DNA of 64,000 nt from Zanthoxylum bungeanum (GCA_019454045.1 SKCR01041608.1:43905-107904); one strand, 5' to 3'. Counted from the first letter of the stretch, positions 46,596 through 56,858 are shown. The notes: generated by a model not told the origin, from the letters alone. Program-made: numbers and translations.

Positions 46596-46941
46596 ATGAG
46601 TGCGAGCATTCCTCTCCCTCCATATATGGTATACTGACGCTGCAAAGGACAGACGAACCAGAAGATGACATAAAGATGCCTGTTTCTGTTCTTCTATATG
46701 ATATTTTTTTGATGTTCGGAATCGTGTTAGTTCTTTACGTAAGGTGAATCCATCTTATGACAATAAATGGCTTCACCTTTCGTGGCACCTGCCCGATGAC
46801 ATCTTTTGTTGATCTTTTGTAGCCGTTTGGCTTTCTTCTAGGAGGGTCTGTCCTCTCTAGTTTCTGGGGGATGCCCCTTTGCTCTTGTATAGTTTTCTTT
46901 TGGTTATAATACTTACCTTATCCAAAAAAAAAAAAAAAAAA
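46596..46941 (+). mobile_element. Twin-primed LINE insertion (5' part inverted)
   Basis: 46596-46680 is LINE sequence on the minus strand (matching 49070-49150). 46681-46941 is LINE 3' end on the plus strand with an A-run at 46924-46941. About 18 bp of LINE between the two parts are missing. C2 has the empty site (CCCAATGTGGTG near 41352). A short duplication of AAAGT is possible but blurred by the A-run. Confidence 0.9.
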
Positions 46942-48305
46942 GTGGTGTTTCCCTTCGCTCTCTCTTTGTCACGTTCTAGTTGCAACTTAACCTGATCTTC
47001 ATGGACTTGTGCAGGTGTAAGTGGGTATAATGTAATGGGTTTTCCCTTATGCTGAAAAGAGTACTTGTTCTTGAACCCATCATGAATAACCTTCTTATCA
47101 AACTGCCACTGTCTGCCCAAAAGAATATGTCCGGCATGCATCGGTATCACATCACATAGGACATCATCCGTGTATGGCCCAATGGTAAAGCTCAACAGTA
47201 CCTGCTTTGTCACACTTATCTCCCCACAATCATTTAACCACTGCAACTTGTAAAGCTTCGGGTGTCTCAAGCAGCTCAACCCCAATCGCTCAATCAAAGC
47301 TGTGCTAGCAACATTAGTACAACTGCCCCCATCTATGATCATACTACACCCTTTGCCATTCACACGGCACCTAGTACGGAATATATTCTCCCTCTGCTGC
47401 ACACTCTCATCCTCTACAACATGTGGACTCAAAGCACGCTTGACAACTAAGGATAAATTATCCAGCGGGTATGCAGCTCCCTCATGGTCACTAGCATCCT
47501 CTAACTCTGGCATCTCCTCCTCAACCTCACTATCGGTAGAGTACACCTCTCCACTCTTTTTATCAATCACTAAGGTACGCCTATTGGGACATTGTGAAGC
47601 ATAGTGTCCCATGCCCAAACATTTGAAACACTTTACATCCTTAGTTCTAGTAGCTGTACCCTCATGTTTTGGCCTAGTTTTGCTCGGTTCTGCAGCCTCT
47701 TTACCCTTGGCACTAGGTTCGGCCCAAGGCTTATTAATGCCTCCACTGAATTCGCCCCTAGGCTTGTCAAAGCCTCCATCTCGCTTCTCATTCGGAACCC
47801 ATTTCCCTTTCCATGCAGAAGTAGCCTGAGTACCAAATCTGGATGTTGACTTTTTCTTGAGTTGCCTTTCTATCTTGATAGCCATGTGAAGCATATCCTC
47901 CAAATCAACATAATGATGCAACTCCACCATGTTTGCAATCTCTCTATTCAAGCCCCCTAGAAACCGTGCCATAGTAGCTTCTGCATCCTCAACTACATTT
48001 GCCCTGATCATGGAAACTTCCATCTCTGTGTAATAGTCCCCAACACTTTTGGGCCCCTGATACAGATGTTGTAGTTTCTGATACAACTCCCTATAGTAAT
48101 GGCTGGGTATAAATCTCTTTCTCATGATACCCCTAAGTTCTGCCCATGTCTGAACCGGTCTCTCATAGTTTCTCCTCCGAGTAGAGACAAGCTGATCCCT
48201 CCAAATCATTGCATAATCGGTATACTCAATTGCTGCCAGACTGATCTTCTTCTCGTCTGAGTAGTGATGACAGTTGAAAATCAATTCTATTTCCTTTTCC
48301 CATTA
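46942..48305 (-). pseudogene. Gypsy C3 Gag core and protease
   Basis: An open frame from 48284 reads Gag core (YAMIWRDQLVSTRRR, FIPSHYYRELYQKLQHLYQ, GGLNREIANMVELHHYVD), knuckle CFKCLGMGHYASQC, acidic linker, protease (MIIDGGSCTNVAS, HILLGRQWQFDKK) and on toward RT until it runs into the LINE A-run. Upstream, in the same frame, TAA at 48303-48305 replaces the Glu codon of AYLEWEK, so one nonsense change splits Gag. The Met at 48284 is not the natural start. Confidence 0.92.
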
Positions 48306-48787
48306 TAAATAAGCTTCAGGATCATTCTTGCCTTGGAATGTTGGTATCTTGATCTTGATGCTACCTAGATCACCATCTACATCTCCTCGCCTACCATATC
48401 CTCTCCAATCATAATCCCCTCTTCTGGCATCAAATGCACCTCTATAATCAAACCGTCTATCCCTCCTATCATTCCTCCTATCAAACCTCCTATTAGGCCT
48501 CCTATCATGCCCAGGCGGAAATCTCTCCTCCACATCATCAAAACCATCAGAATCATCAAACTCATTTTCAGCTTCCTCTTCATCTGGTGGTACATACTGT
48601 GGTGGTACATGGCGAGGTGGCACATTGTGAGGTGGTGGTACATTCTGAGGTGGTGGTACTCTGGGACCGCTACCAGCTTGAATACTTTCTACACTCTTGG
48701 ACAATCTCTCCAAAGCAGTATTCATGTTCTCCATCATATCTGTAAATTTCCTATCCAAAGCCTCAAGCTTTTCATCAGTAGTTAGAC
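48306..48787 (-). pseudogene. Gypsy C3 Gag N-terminal part, left of LINE
   Basis: Continues Gag upstream of the nonsense codon: RRGDVDGDLGSIKIKIPTF, an Arg/Asp-rich stretch, VPPRHVPPQYVPPDEEEAEN and MENMNTALERLSKSVES. It is separated from its own start codon by the LINE at 48788, so this half has no natural initiation. Confidence 0.9.
48569..48787. repeat. 219-bp direct duplication, left copy
   Basis: Identical by eye to 51302-51520 and immediately flanks the LINE on its poly(A) side. Confidence 0.93.
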
Positions 48788-51301
48788 TTTTTTCTTTTTT
48801 TGGATAAAGTAAGTATTATAACCAAAAGAAAACTATACAAAGAGCAAAGGGGCATACCCCAGGCAACTAGAGAGGACAAGCCCTCCTAGAAGAAAAGCCG
48901 AAAGGCAACAAGCAAAAGAACAATCAGAAGATGTCAACGGGCAAGTGCCAAGAAAGGTGAAGCCATTTATTGTCATAAGATGGATTCACCTTAGGTAAAA
49001 GGCTAGCACGGTTCCGAACATCAAAAACAATATCATAAAAAAGAGTAGAAACATGCCGAAAAGGCATATCATGAGTGCGAGCATTCCTCTCCCTCCAAAT
49101 ATGGTATACTGTCGCTGCAAAGGACAGACGAACCAGAAGGTGACATAGAGAGGCATCGGTGAACTGACATAACCACTCAACAGTTTGACGCCAATCCCGG
49201 CGAGTCCAATCTAACCCACACATAGCCAGCACAGACGACCAGACCTTCGAAGAGAAGGTGCACTGGAAGAAAAGATGATCAGTGTCCTCACTAGAACAAC
49301 CACAGAGAATACAGCGCGAGCAAGTAGAAATACCAAACCTCATCAAACTATCATGGGTACAAAGGCCTCCCTGAATAGACATCCAAAGTAAGAAGGAGTG
49401 GCGGGGAATAGCCTTCCGGAACCAAACAACATTAGACCAATGCATCACGTTTCCCCTAGTACGCATGGCATTCCAGGCACTACCCACAGAAAATCTCCCC
49501 CTCTTATCATCCTCCCAAACCAGCACATCCTCCCTCAAACTAGAAGGAGACGGAAGCTGGGACTGAGCCAAGTCAACAAGAGCAGCAGACCTAGATGGGG
49601 GCCAACGCCAAGAAGAATCACAGATAATGGAAGCAACTGTGGCCATCCTATCCAAGCCAGAGTCATAAATCACTCTCTCACCCAACGTGTCCACAATCGG
49701 GCCCAGAGGATGCCAATAATCAAACCACAATAAAGTTTTCTCACCATTCCCAATCCTAACTCTCATCCGCCGCCGGGACCAAGAACGAAGCTCCAAGATC
49801 TTACGCCAACTCCAAGAGCAATCAGTAGGACATGGGACCTCCCAAAAACTTCTCCCCCTCAACAAATAAGAGTGGACCCAATTCGACCAAGAAGAAACCT
49901 GGCCAGAACAAAGAAACCAAATGTGCTTAACAATAGCCGCTCTATTCCAAGTATCCAAACTTTTAATCCCTAGCCCCCCCTCCTGTAAAGGTAAACAAAC
50001 TCTATTCCAAGCGACTCTCGCCCCATTCGAGGTAAGCGCACTACCCTTCCAAAGGAAAGAACGCAAAATCGTCTCCACCTTCCTAATAATAGACTTAGGA
50101 ATAATAAATAAGGATGACCAATAAACTTGAATGGAGAACAAAACCGACTTAATAAGCTGAAGCCGTCCCGCAAAAGATAGAAACTTACTACTCCAACTCT
50201 TAGCACGCATAACAATACGATCCACAAGGGAAGCACAATCTGAGGCCCGAAGTTTAGTAGAGATCAAAGGGACTCCTAAGTACCTCACTGGAAGAACCCC
50301 AACTTGGAACCCCAAAACATAACGCAGCTGGCCCTGAATGGTAGAAGAGATACCAGAAGAGAAGAAATGACTTTTAGCTGGATTCGGGATCAAACCTGAT
50401 AAACCACTGAACTGCCCAAGACAATCCTTGATCAAGGAAACCGAGGATGCATCTGCTTTACAAAAAATCATAAGGTCATCCGCAAAACAGAGATGAGTAA
50501 GACGGTCCTTAGAACACCGCCAGTGGAACTTGAAACCCGGCTTAAGAGCCATATTACGAAGAAGACCAGACAGAACTTCCATAGCCAAAACAAAGAGATA
50601 AGGAGACATAGGATCACTTTGTCGCAACCCACGACCCCCAGAGAAAAAACCATGCAACTCTCCATTAATAGACAAAGAAAATCTGGTAGTAGTCATACAT
50701 TCCTGAATCCAACCCACCATCCTCTCAGGAATACCAAAAGTCCGCAACACCTCAACCAAGAAATCCCAACGAACAGAGTCATAAGCTTTCATCAAATCAA
50801 TCTTAAGAGCATATCTCGGGGAACTACCAGTCCGGTGATAATTCCGAACCAATTCCTGACATAAAAGAATATTGTCACTGATACGTCGTCCCGCAACAAA
50901 AGCATATTGATTATGACTGATCACCGAAGGGAGTATAACCTTGATTCTATTCGCAATAAGCTTAGCAATACACTTGTAAATAGTATTGCAACAAGAAATA
51001 GGCCTATAATCCTTAACCTGGGAAGGGTTAGGAATCTTAGGAATCAGAGCAATAGAAGTAGCATTAACCTGCTTCAAGAGGCGCCCAGAGGAAAAGAAAG
51101 AGTGAATAGCACAAAGAACATCATTCCCAACAATATTCCAAGACTTCTTAAAGAAACCCGAAGTAAACCCATCTGGGCCTGGAGCTTTATTGTCCTTCAG
51201 CGCGAAAAGGACAGCCTTAATCTCCTCGTCTGAAACCTCCCGGGAAAGAGTCTCACTCTGCTCGACAGTCACATGTCTAGAAATGGCAGATTGAATGGCC
51301 C
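48788..51301 (-). mobile_element. LINE insertion in C3 Gag (2514 bp, 5'-truncated)
   Basis: A T-rich tail at 48788-48802, then GGATAAAGTAAGTATTATAACC, the family 3' end on the minus strand. It runs to RT-proximal sequence ending at 51301 and is bounded by the 219-bp duplication. Its ORF2 part (RT and zf-RVT) is open end to end, in contrast to the older LINE at 36304. The endonuclease is absent through truncation. Confidence 0.93.
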
Positions 51302-51527
51302 CAGCTTCCTCTTCATCTGGTGGTACATACTGTGGTGGTACATGGCGAGGTGGCACATTGTGAGGTGGTGGTACATTCTGAGGTGGTGGTACTCTGGGAC
51401 CGCTACCAGCTTGAATACTTTCTACACTCTTGGACAATCTCTCCAAAGCAGTATTCATGTTCTCCATCATATCTGTAAATTTCCTATCCAAAGCCTCAAG
51501 CTTTTCATCAGTAGTTAGACCTGCCAT
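48924..51527 (-). CDS. Chimeric Gag-LINE reverse transcriptase open frame (867 aa)
   Basis: From the natural Gag start at 51527 (MAGLTTDEKLEALDRKF) the frame runs through about 75 Gag residues, including the Pro-rich VPPPQNVPPPHNVPP, and passes directly into LINE ORF2 with no stop. The LINE part has TVEQSETLSREVSDEE, NKAPGPDGFTSGFF, DYRPISCCNTIYKC, AFVAGRRISDNILLC, LMKAYDSVRWDF, the intact catalytic FADDL, and the C-terminal zinc finger CSRCILCGCSSEDTDHLFFQC, ending LHLSWHLPVDIF. GLRQSDPMSP has Ser where relatives have Gly. The frame could also open 11 codons earlier (51560). The gypsy leader and possibly its promoter lie upstream. Whether it is translated is unknown. Confidence 0.85.
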   Translation of the reverse strand: MAGLTTDEKLEALDRKFTDMMENMNTALERLSKSVESIQAGSGPRVPPPQNVPPPHNVPPRHVPPQYVPPDEEEAGAIQSAISRHVTVEQSETLSREVSDEEIKAVLFALKDNKAPGPDGFTSGFFKKSWNIVGNDVLCAIHSFFSSGRLLKQVNATSIALIPKIPNPSQVKDYRPISCCNTIYKCIAKLIANRIKVILPSVISHNQYAFVAGRRISDNILLCQELVRNYHRTGSSPRYALKIDLMKAYDSVRWDFLVEVLRTFGIPERMVGWIQECMTTTRFSLSINGELHGFFSGGRGLRQSDPMSPYLFVLAMEVLSGLLRNMALKPGFKFHWRCSKDRLTHLCFADDLMIFCKADASSVSLIKDCLGQFSGLSGLIPNPAKSHFFSSGISSTIQGQLRYVLGFQVGVLPVRYLGVPLISTKLRASDCASLVDRIVMRAKSWSSKFLSFAGRLQLIKSVLFSIQVYWSSLFIIPKSIIRKVETILRSFLWKGSALTSNGARVAWNRVCLPLQEGGLGIKSLDTWNRAAIVKHIWFLCSGQVSSWSNWVHSYLLRGRSFWEVPCPTDCSWSWRKILELRSWSRRRMRVRIGNGEKTLLWFDYWHPLGPIVDTLGERVIYDSGLDRMATVASIICDSSWRWPPSRSAALVDLAQSQLPSPSSLREDVLVWEDDKRGRFSVGSAWNAMRTRGNVMHWSNVVWFRKAIPRHSFLLWMSIQGGLCTHDSLMRFGISTCSRCILCGCSSEDTDHLFFQCTFSSKVWSSVLAMCGLDWTRRDWRQTVEWLCQFTDASLCHLLVRLSFAATVYHIWRERNARTHDMPFRHVSTLFYDIVFDVRNRASLLPKVNPSYDNKWLHLSWHLPVDIF
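51302..51520. repeat. 219-bp direct duplication, right copy
   Basis: Second copy of 48569-48787, adjoining the 5' end of the LINE. It is contiguous with the true Gag start at 51527. Confidence 0.93.
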
Positions 51528-52923
51528 CTCAACACTAAACAAACAGATTAGAAATAACAAGAAAGTAAAACAAATATCTAAATCCTCACAATCTCACGTG
51601 TTTACACTTGAATGATATCACTTCACTCGTGTTTGCACTCTATTTGGCTTTTACCCGATACTGTGCTCACAATCACTGCCTTTTACCACTCTTGAGTTCG
51701 TCCTCAATTCAAATGTGAACCACACTCAATCCAAGAATACAAACCAAATGTAGTCCTCAAGCTAGCATGAACACAACGGACCCAACAATATATATATATA
51801 TAGGGCAGGCGGAAAACAAAACGTGAAGAAGAATAGTGATGACGGAGACTCAATCAATAATACTTAAGCTAGAGTAATTAGAAATAAGAAGTAAACAATT
51901 AGCACAATGGAAAAAAAAAATAAGCATGCAAATTCACGGTCGTATACAATTTCGGGAGAAAATTTGGCACCGCTATAGAAATTTTGATGGGATACCCTCC
52001 ACGGGCACCTAAATGATAATATGGAACAAACTAGATTCAACCAAAAAATTTCACTTTTTTACTCTTTTTTTTTTGGCTCAAGTGATCACTATCACTCAAG
52101 TCCCTTTTTCTTTTCTTTCTTTTCTTTCTTTCTTTTTTTTTGATAACGTCAGATGCTAAATATGGTTCTGATTTCAGAGGCTAGTTTTCAAAGCCTGATT
52201 TCAGAGTCTAATGAGGGTCTGAATCCGGGGTCTGCTGGTCAGTGTCTGATTTCAGAGTCGAATAAGGGTCTGATTTCAGGGTCTGAATTCAGAGGCTAAT
52301 TTTCAGAGGTTACTGGTCAGGGTCTGATTTCAGAGGCTACTGGTCTGGGTCTGATTTCAGTGGCTAAGTTTCAGGGTCTGATCTCATAGTCTGATGCAAT
52401 GGTTAGGTTTCAAGGTCTGAACTCAGAGTCTGATTTCAGAGGCAGATTTCAAAGGTTACGTTTTAGGTCTGATGTCAGAAGCTAAGATTTCAGGGTCTGA
52501 TTTCAGACTTCACTTAGTTTTTCAGGGTCTGATTTCACACTTCACTAGGGTTTAGAAACAAAACACACAGCCGCCAAGAACATGCTTATTTCTTAAACAT
52601 ATGCTAAAGAACAAAATGACTATGACGAACTGATAGGAAGAACAGAACAGAAACCCAGAATTGGAAAAGTGATAAAGATGAACTGATATGCAACTAGGAT
52701 GAACTGACAAAAAGAACAGAACAAAAAGATTCAGAACTGGAAAATGATAAAAGATGAACTAATATGCAAAACAACAAAACCAGATCCAGAATATGCTTCA
52801 CAACAAAACCAGATCCAGAATATGAACAAAACAAAAACAGAAACAAGATCCAACAAGAACTGAAACGAAAATAACAAAGAACAAAATAGAAACAGAATCA
52901 AACAAAAGGGTTTAATTCCCCTT
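51528..52923 (-). other. Gypsy C3 5' leader with degenerate repeats
   Basis: Non-coding. 51528-51800 is homologous to 53095-53345. A T-rich block lies at 52075-52140. 52150-52530 is a degenerate short repeat with many copies of GGTCTGATTTCAG or close variants at irregular spacing. 52560-52920 is A-rich with recurring CCAGATCCAGAATATG and GAACTGATA words. No LTR or PBS of C3 is found before C4 sequence begins. Confidence 0.65.
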
Positions 52924-53008
52924 TTATTGTCCTTCAGCGCGAAAAGGACAACCTTAATCTCCTCATCTGAAACCTCCCGGGAAAGATTCTCACTCTGCTC
53001 GACAGTCA
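52924..53008 (-). mobile_element. 85-bp internal LINE fragment
   Basis: Matches 51187-51271 of the LINE RT with three differences (encoding TVEQSENLSREVSDEEIKVV...). It has no poly(A) end, so it is not a normal LINE 3'-end insertion. Confidence 0.9.
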
Positions 53009-53094
53009 TAATATATTGGATATCACTTTTGAAAGTATCCAAAACCTCGATCTTATCATCAATGGTTAAACTTGGACCTGCCATCTCAACACTA
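53009..53094 (-). pseudogene. Gypsy C4 Gag N-terminal remnant
   Basis: Starts MAGPSLTIDDKIEVLD at 53094, comparable to MAGLTTDEKLEALD of C3, and after about 26 residues passes in frame into the 85-bp LINE fragment. The open frame then continues to 52731 as unrelated, hydrophobic translation of leader DNA. The rest of C4 Gag and all of pol are missing. Confidence 0.8.
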
Positions 53095-54819
53095 AACAAA
53101 CAGATTAGAAATAATAAAAAGCAAAAAAAATATGTAAATCCTCACAATCTCACGTGTTTACACTCGATGATATCACTCCACTCATGTTTGCACTCTATTG
53201 GCTTTTACCCGATACTGTGCTCACAATCACTGCCTTTTACCACTCTTGAGTTCGTCCTCAATTCAAATGTGAATCACACTCAATCCAAGAATGGTCAACT
53301 AAGGTGTAGTCCACAAGCTAGCAGAAACACAATGTATATATAGAGCAAGTGGAAAAATAAAGCAAATAAGATAAGTAATCACAGAGTCAATCGAAAGAAA
53401 CCTATAGCTATAGTGTTCAGAGTAAGAAAGAATGATGAGTTAGCTAAATGCAATAAATAAGCAAGCAAGCAATCAACGTGTCACTGAAGCAATCTTGTGG
53501 TCACTTGCTATAGTGTTTGAGCTCACCTTTCTTTCTTCTAACACACACTCACAAGTGTTTACACTCCAATGAAAACACAATGAAGCACAAAGGATTTCAA
53601 TTCGGCTATAACACAAATATAGTCTTTCAAGCTCAAACCAATACAAACCAAATCAAATATCAATGTAACTCATGTAAAGCAATCCAATCAACTTGCAAAT
53701 GGTATAATCAAGCTAAGCAAAATGCGACCAATTCTTTTTTTTTTCAAGTAGGTGACTCAGCTGCTTACGTAAGTAGCTTACAAGTAGGTCAAGTAAGCAT
53801 GTCATTTCGTCAATGGTAAGTTACAAACCAACTAAACACTTTTTCCAACTAACTTGGTGATGCAGCAGCTTGCCTCTTCAAGCACCTCTCAAATGCAATG
53901 ATGGCTACTCAAGTTTCCATGTCAAGCTCATGAGTGCTTCCATTTTCAATGTCATGCTAATGATTTCAACACAAATCCAATGTCAAGCTAATGATAGCTA
54001 ACGCAAATCAGCAAGCACACTTGTTAATTCATGCTTCAACAGAAGCACATCAAGCATCTTACTCACGGAAATATGTGTAACAAAGCAACCAGACTTGTCT
54101 CACTAAGTTAACAACACACAAGCATAAGTAAACTTCAAGAGTAAGTCACGGCCTCATCAATCCATAAGCATTTCATTTTGTTTCAACACACATTCACTCA
54201 AATGCCTCACCAAGCACTCAAACACACTTGTTTTCCTCACACTTCATAAGATTGCAACAACTTCATAAAGATTGCAAACAAGCTAGTTCACACAAATGCT
54301 AGGAGAAATGAAGTGCAATATGATTTTCTCAACGTAGATATGAACAATACCTATTGAAAACAAGCTAAGTGACATGCATATGGCAAGAACAAAGCAAAGG
54401 TGGTGATGGTTCTTCCTTGGCCGAATCTGACCTGATGCATTTTATTTATTTTTTTTGTTTCTTGACACAAACTACTACACAATGATGATAACCAAGTCCT
54501 AATAGCATGGATTAAACACACAAACAACAAATTTGAACAAAAAACACAAAAGCCCTAATTTTAACCTAATAGCTAAAACACAACATGATGAAATACTCAA
54601 AATTAGCACAAACTACTAAAGGACAGATTGTTATCCATGCAACAAGGATCACAAATCTGCAAGAAACAACAAAGAAGAACAAAGAACACACAAGAACACC
54701 AATGGCCAAACTTGAGGACAAATTCCTTAATGGCCGAAATCATTAACAACAACAAAAACAAAGATGAATACAAGATTAAACAACACAAAGGATAGGAAAT
54801 CAGACCTCAGAACCCTAAG
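53095..54819 (-). other. Gypsy C4 5' leader, non-coding
   Basis: Long AT-rich leader (about 1.7 kb) between Gag start and PBS. The first 250 bp match the C3 leader. Beyond that are A/C-rich words (AAGCTAAGC, CTCAAGTAAGC) but no supported gene; the short frame at 53517-53819 has no family signal. Confidence 0.65.
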
Positions 54820-54831
54820 CTCATGATACCA
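54820..54831 (-). other. Gypsy C4 primer binding site
   Basis: The minus strand reads TGGTATCATGAG two bases inside the LTR end, an initiator-Met-like site with one or two mismatches. Confidence 0.7.
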
Positions 54832-54833
54832 AA

Positions 54834-55320
54834 TGACAAGAAACTCACTTGGTTCAAAACCAAGCAAACCCCAAGTATTCTTTCTCAAAACCCCAAGAAC
54901 TTTGAATACTGATTTTGTAGGAGGAACAAAACCCAACCAAGACCAGCCCCTAACCACCATGAAACTCACGTCCATGATAACCACAAGCATGAAATCAGAT
55001 TGAATTTTGCTAGCAATGGAGACGCCACTAAGTTGCCAAGCTTAGATAAGTCAATTTGAACTTGAAAAGGGGAATCCCTCCCTCACAAGAAATTTAGCCA
55101 TAGCCAAATCTTAAAAGCTTGAAAACAAAAAAAAGTTGATGAAGGTAATGGGATATTATGAAAACTTTAGGGAAAAAGTTGGTAATTGTGAATTCATTGA
55201 GGGGGAGTGACAATCTCCTATAAATAATTATTAGTAATGATGTGGTACAAAAACAATTATATGAATATTAATAAAACAATGATGAGTTACTCTTAATATT
55301 TAAGAAGAATATATGAAATC
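54834..55320 (-). repeat. Gypsy C4 5' LTR and AT-rich remainder
   Basis: Starts TGACAAGAAACTCACTTGG. Homologous to 43044-43360 through AAAAGGGGAATCCCTCC and ATTTAGCCATAGCC, but clearly diverged (large gaps, many changes), so the two are probably not sisters. The outer end is uncertain after about 55140; the last 100 bp are AT-rich and may be flanking DNA. Confidence 0.65.
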
Positions 55321-56576
55321 TGTAACATCCCGCCTAGGCCAGGATGCTACCGGCAGGAGACAGGTTAAACCCACCTCCATAAGCCTCTGAACCTAACGAA
55401 ATTTCGGCATGATGTATTCGTAACATCATGCAACCTGGCCTGGGCCAGCATCCACAAACAACAAAAACACAACAATCTCGGCCTCAGGCCGGAAACACAA
55501 TATAAAGGCCTCAGGCCTGAACTCAAAATAAATTATGCTATTACATGACTAATACAAAAATGAAATACAAGGACAAGGGCCGTGAGGACCCATAACTCGA
55601 CCCAGGACTCTCTTGACTGCAATTGGGCGATCCACCGTCTTCAAAGTCTTCACCGAACAACTGCTGGTTCTATTTGACAGCTACTGACCTGCAAAACTAC
55701 AAACTGTTGTGTGTGTGAGTCACAATGACTCAGTAAGTAACCAAGCAAATATCTATAGCACAAATACACAATAACTTATATTTTCTTTCTATAAATTTTC
55801 TTAACTTATCATTTACTGTAATCATGCAATCACATTTCCCTCAATAAATCTCAAACTGTCTACAACACTCGTATACATCACGTTACCATGCATATACTTT
55901 TAGCATTACATCTGTACATGTTCATCAGTCAATCATGAGAGGTTATATAATTTAACATGTTAATCAAAGCATACTATTTAAATTCTGCTTAACTCCTCTA
56001 TATCTCAGATGTTTGAAATATCATCAATTCGGCTTTAACAATAATATTTCTCATCTCATTCTTTTATTACTCACATACAGTCTAAAATTAAATTACTCAA
56101 CTTACAACTGTCCACCACATTTATGTTATTAATCATTCATACATGTCTGAGTTTCATAATGCTCAATAATACATATACTAAAACAAAACCTCATACGTAC
56201 CTCATATGTTATTTAACTGATTTCCCAACTCATACGTCATAATTCTATAACTCATTTATAACATGATCAAAGTATATAACACATTCGTTGTAAGTCATAA
56301 GTCTCGTATGCATGCATACATATACCAACATATATTCTCAAACAGCGTTATAATCCTTTATCTTAAACTATAAAGCTCCAATCAAGAAAACTTTTCTGAA
56401 AACCAATACCTCTGAAATTCTTATTGAAAACTGAATCTGAAATCGAGTTTGAAAACTCATCTGGTACTGTATCTGAAAACTGATTTCTATTTCTGAAAAC
56501 TCTTTTACGTAAACTCCCACTTTGGAAATCTTTACTGAAAACTGTATCTGAGGTATCTGTTGAAAACTGGCGCATA

Positions 56577-56858
56577 GGGGCGTTACGTATCGCCGTCCCC
56601 CCATACGCCCTAGAGCTAGATATGCAAATCCATGACATTGGGGCGTTACGTATCGCCGTCCCCCAAAGCATGCCATACCTGCCCTGAAACTAGTGGTCTT
56701 GGGGCGTTACGTATCGCCGTCCCCCAAGCCACAACTAGAACTGGGGTTGCAAATCTATGCTACCGCCCAAGCTCTAAACTGGAGATCAGGTACACGATCA
56801 TATGCCGCCATCCTGTCTCATAAACTAGGATCTAGGGGCGTTACGTATCGCCGTCCCC
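56577..56858. repeat. Four conserved hairpins in the left LTR
   Basis: An identical 24-base core (GGGG, then GCGTTACGTATCGC-type centre, then CGTCCCC) starts at 56577, 56640, 56701 and 56835. The centre pairs GGCG with CGCC around TTACGTAT. Flanking stems differ but pair with each other: TTGGGG/CCCCAA, CTTGGGG/CCCCAAG, CTAGGGG/CCCCTAG. Confidence 0.9.

Noticed and set aside
43044..55320. 43044 and 54834 LTRs as the two ends of a single intact gypsy element
   Set aside because: They share terminal words but differ too much and in length of aligned blocks. The 5' leader is also duplicated (51528 and 53095), so at least two elements are involved.
56363..56676. Two overlapping 102-aa minus-strand frames (repeated at 60671-60984)
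   Set aside because: They run through the hairpin repeats and simple CTGAAAAC-like sequence. No domain is seen, and the frames are maintained only because the LTRs are identical.
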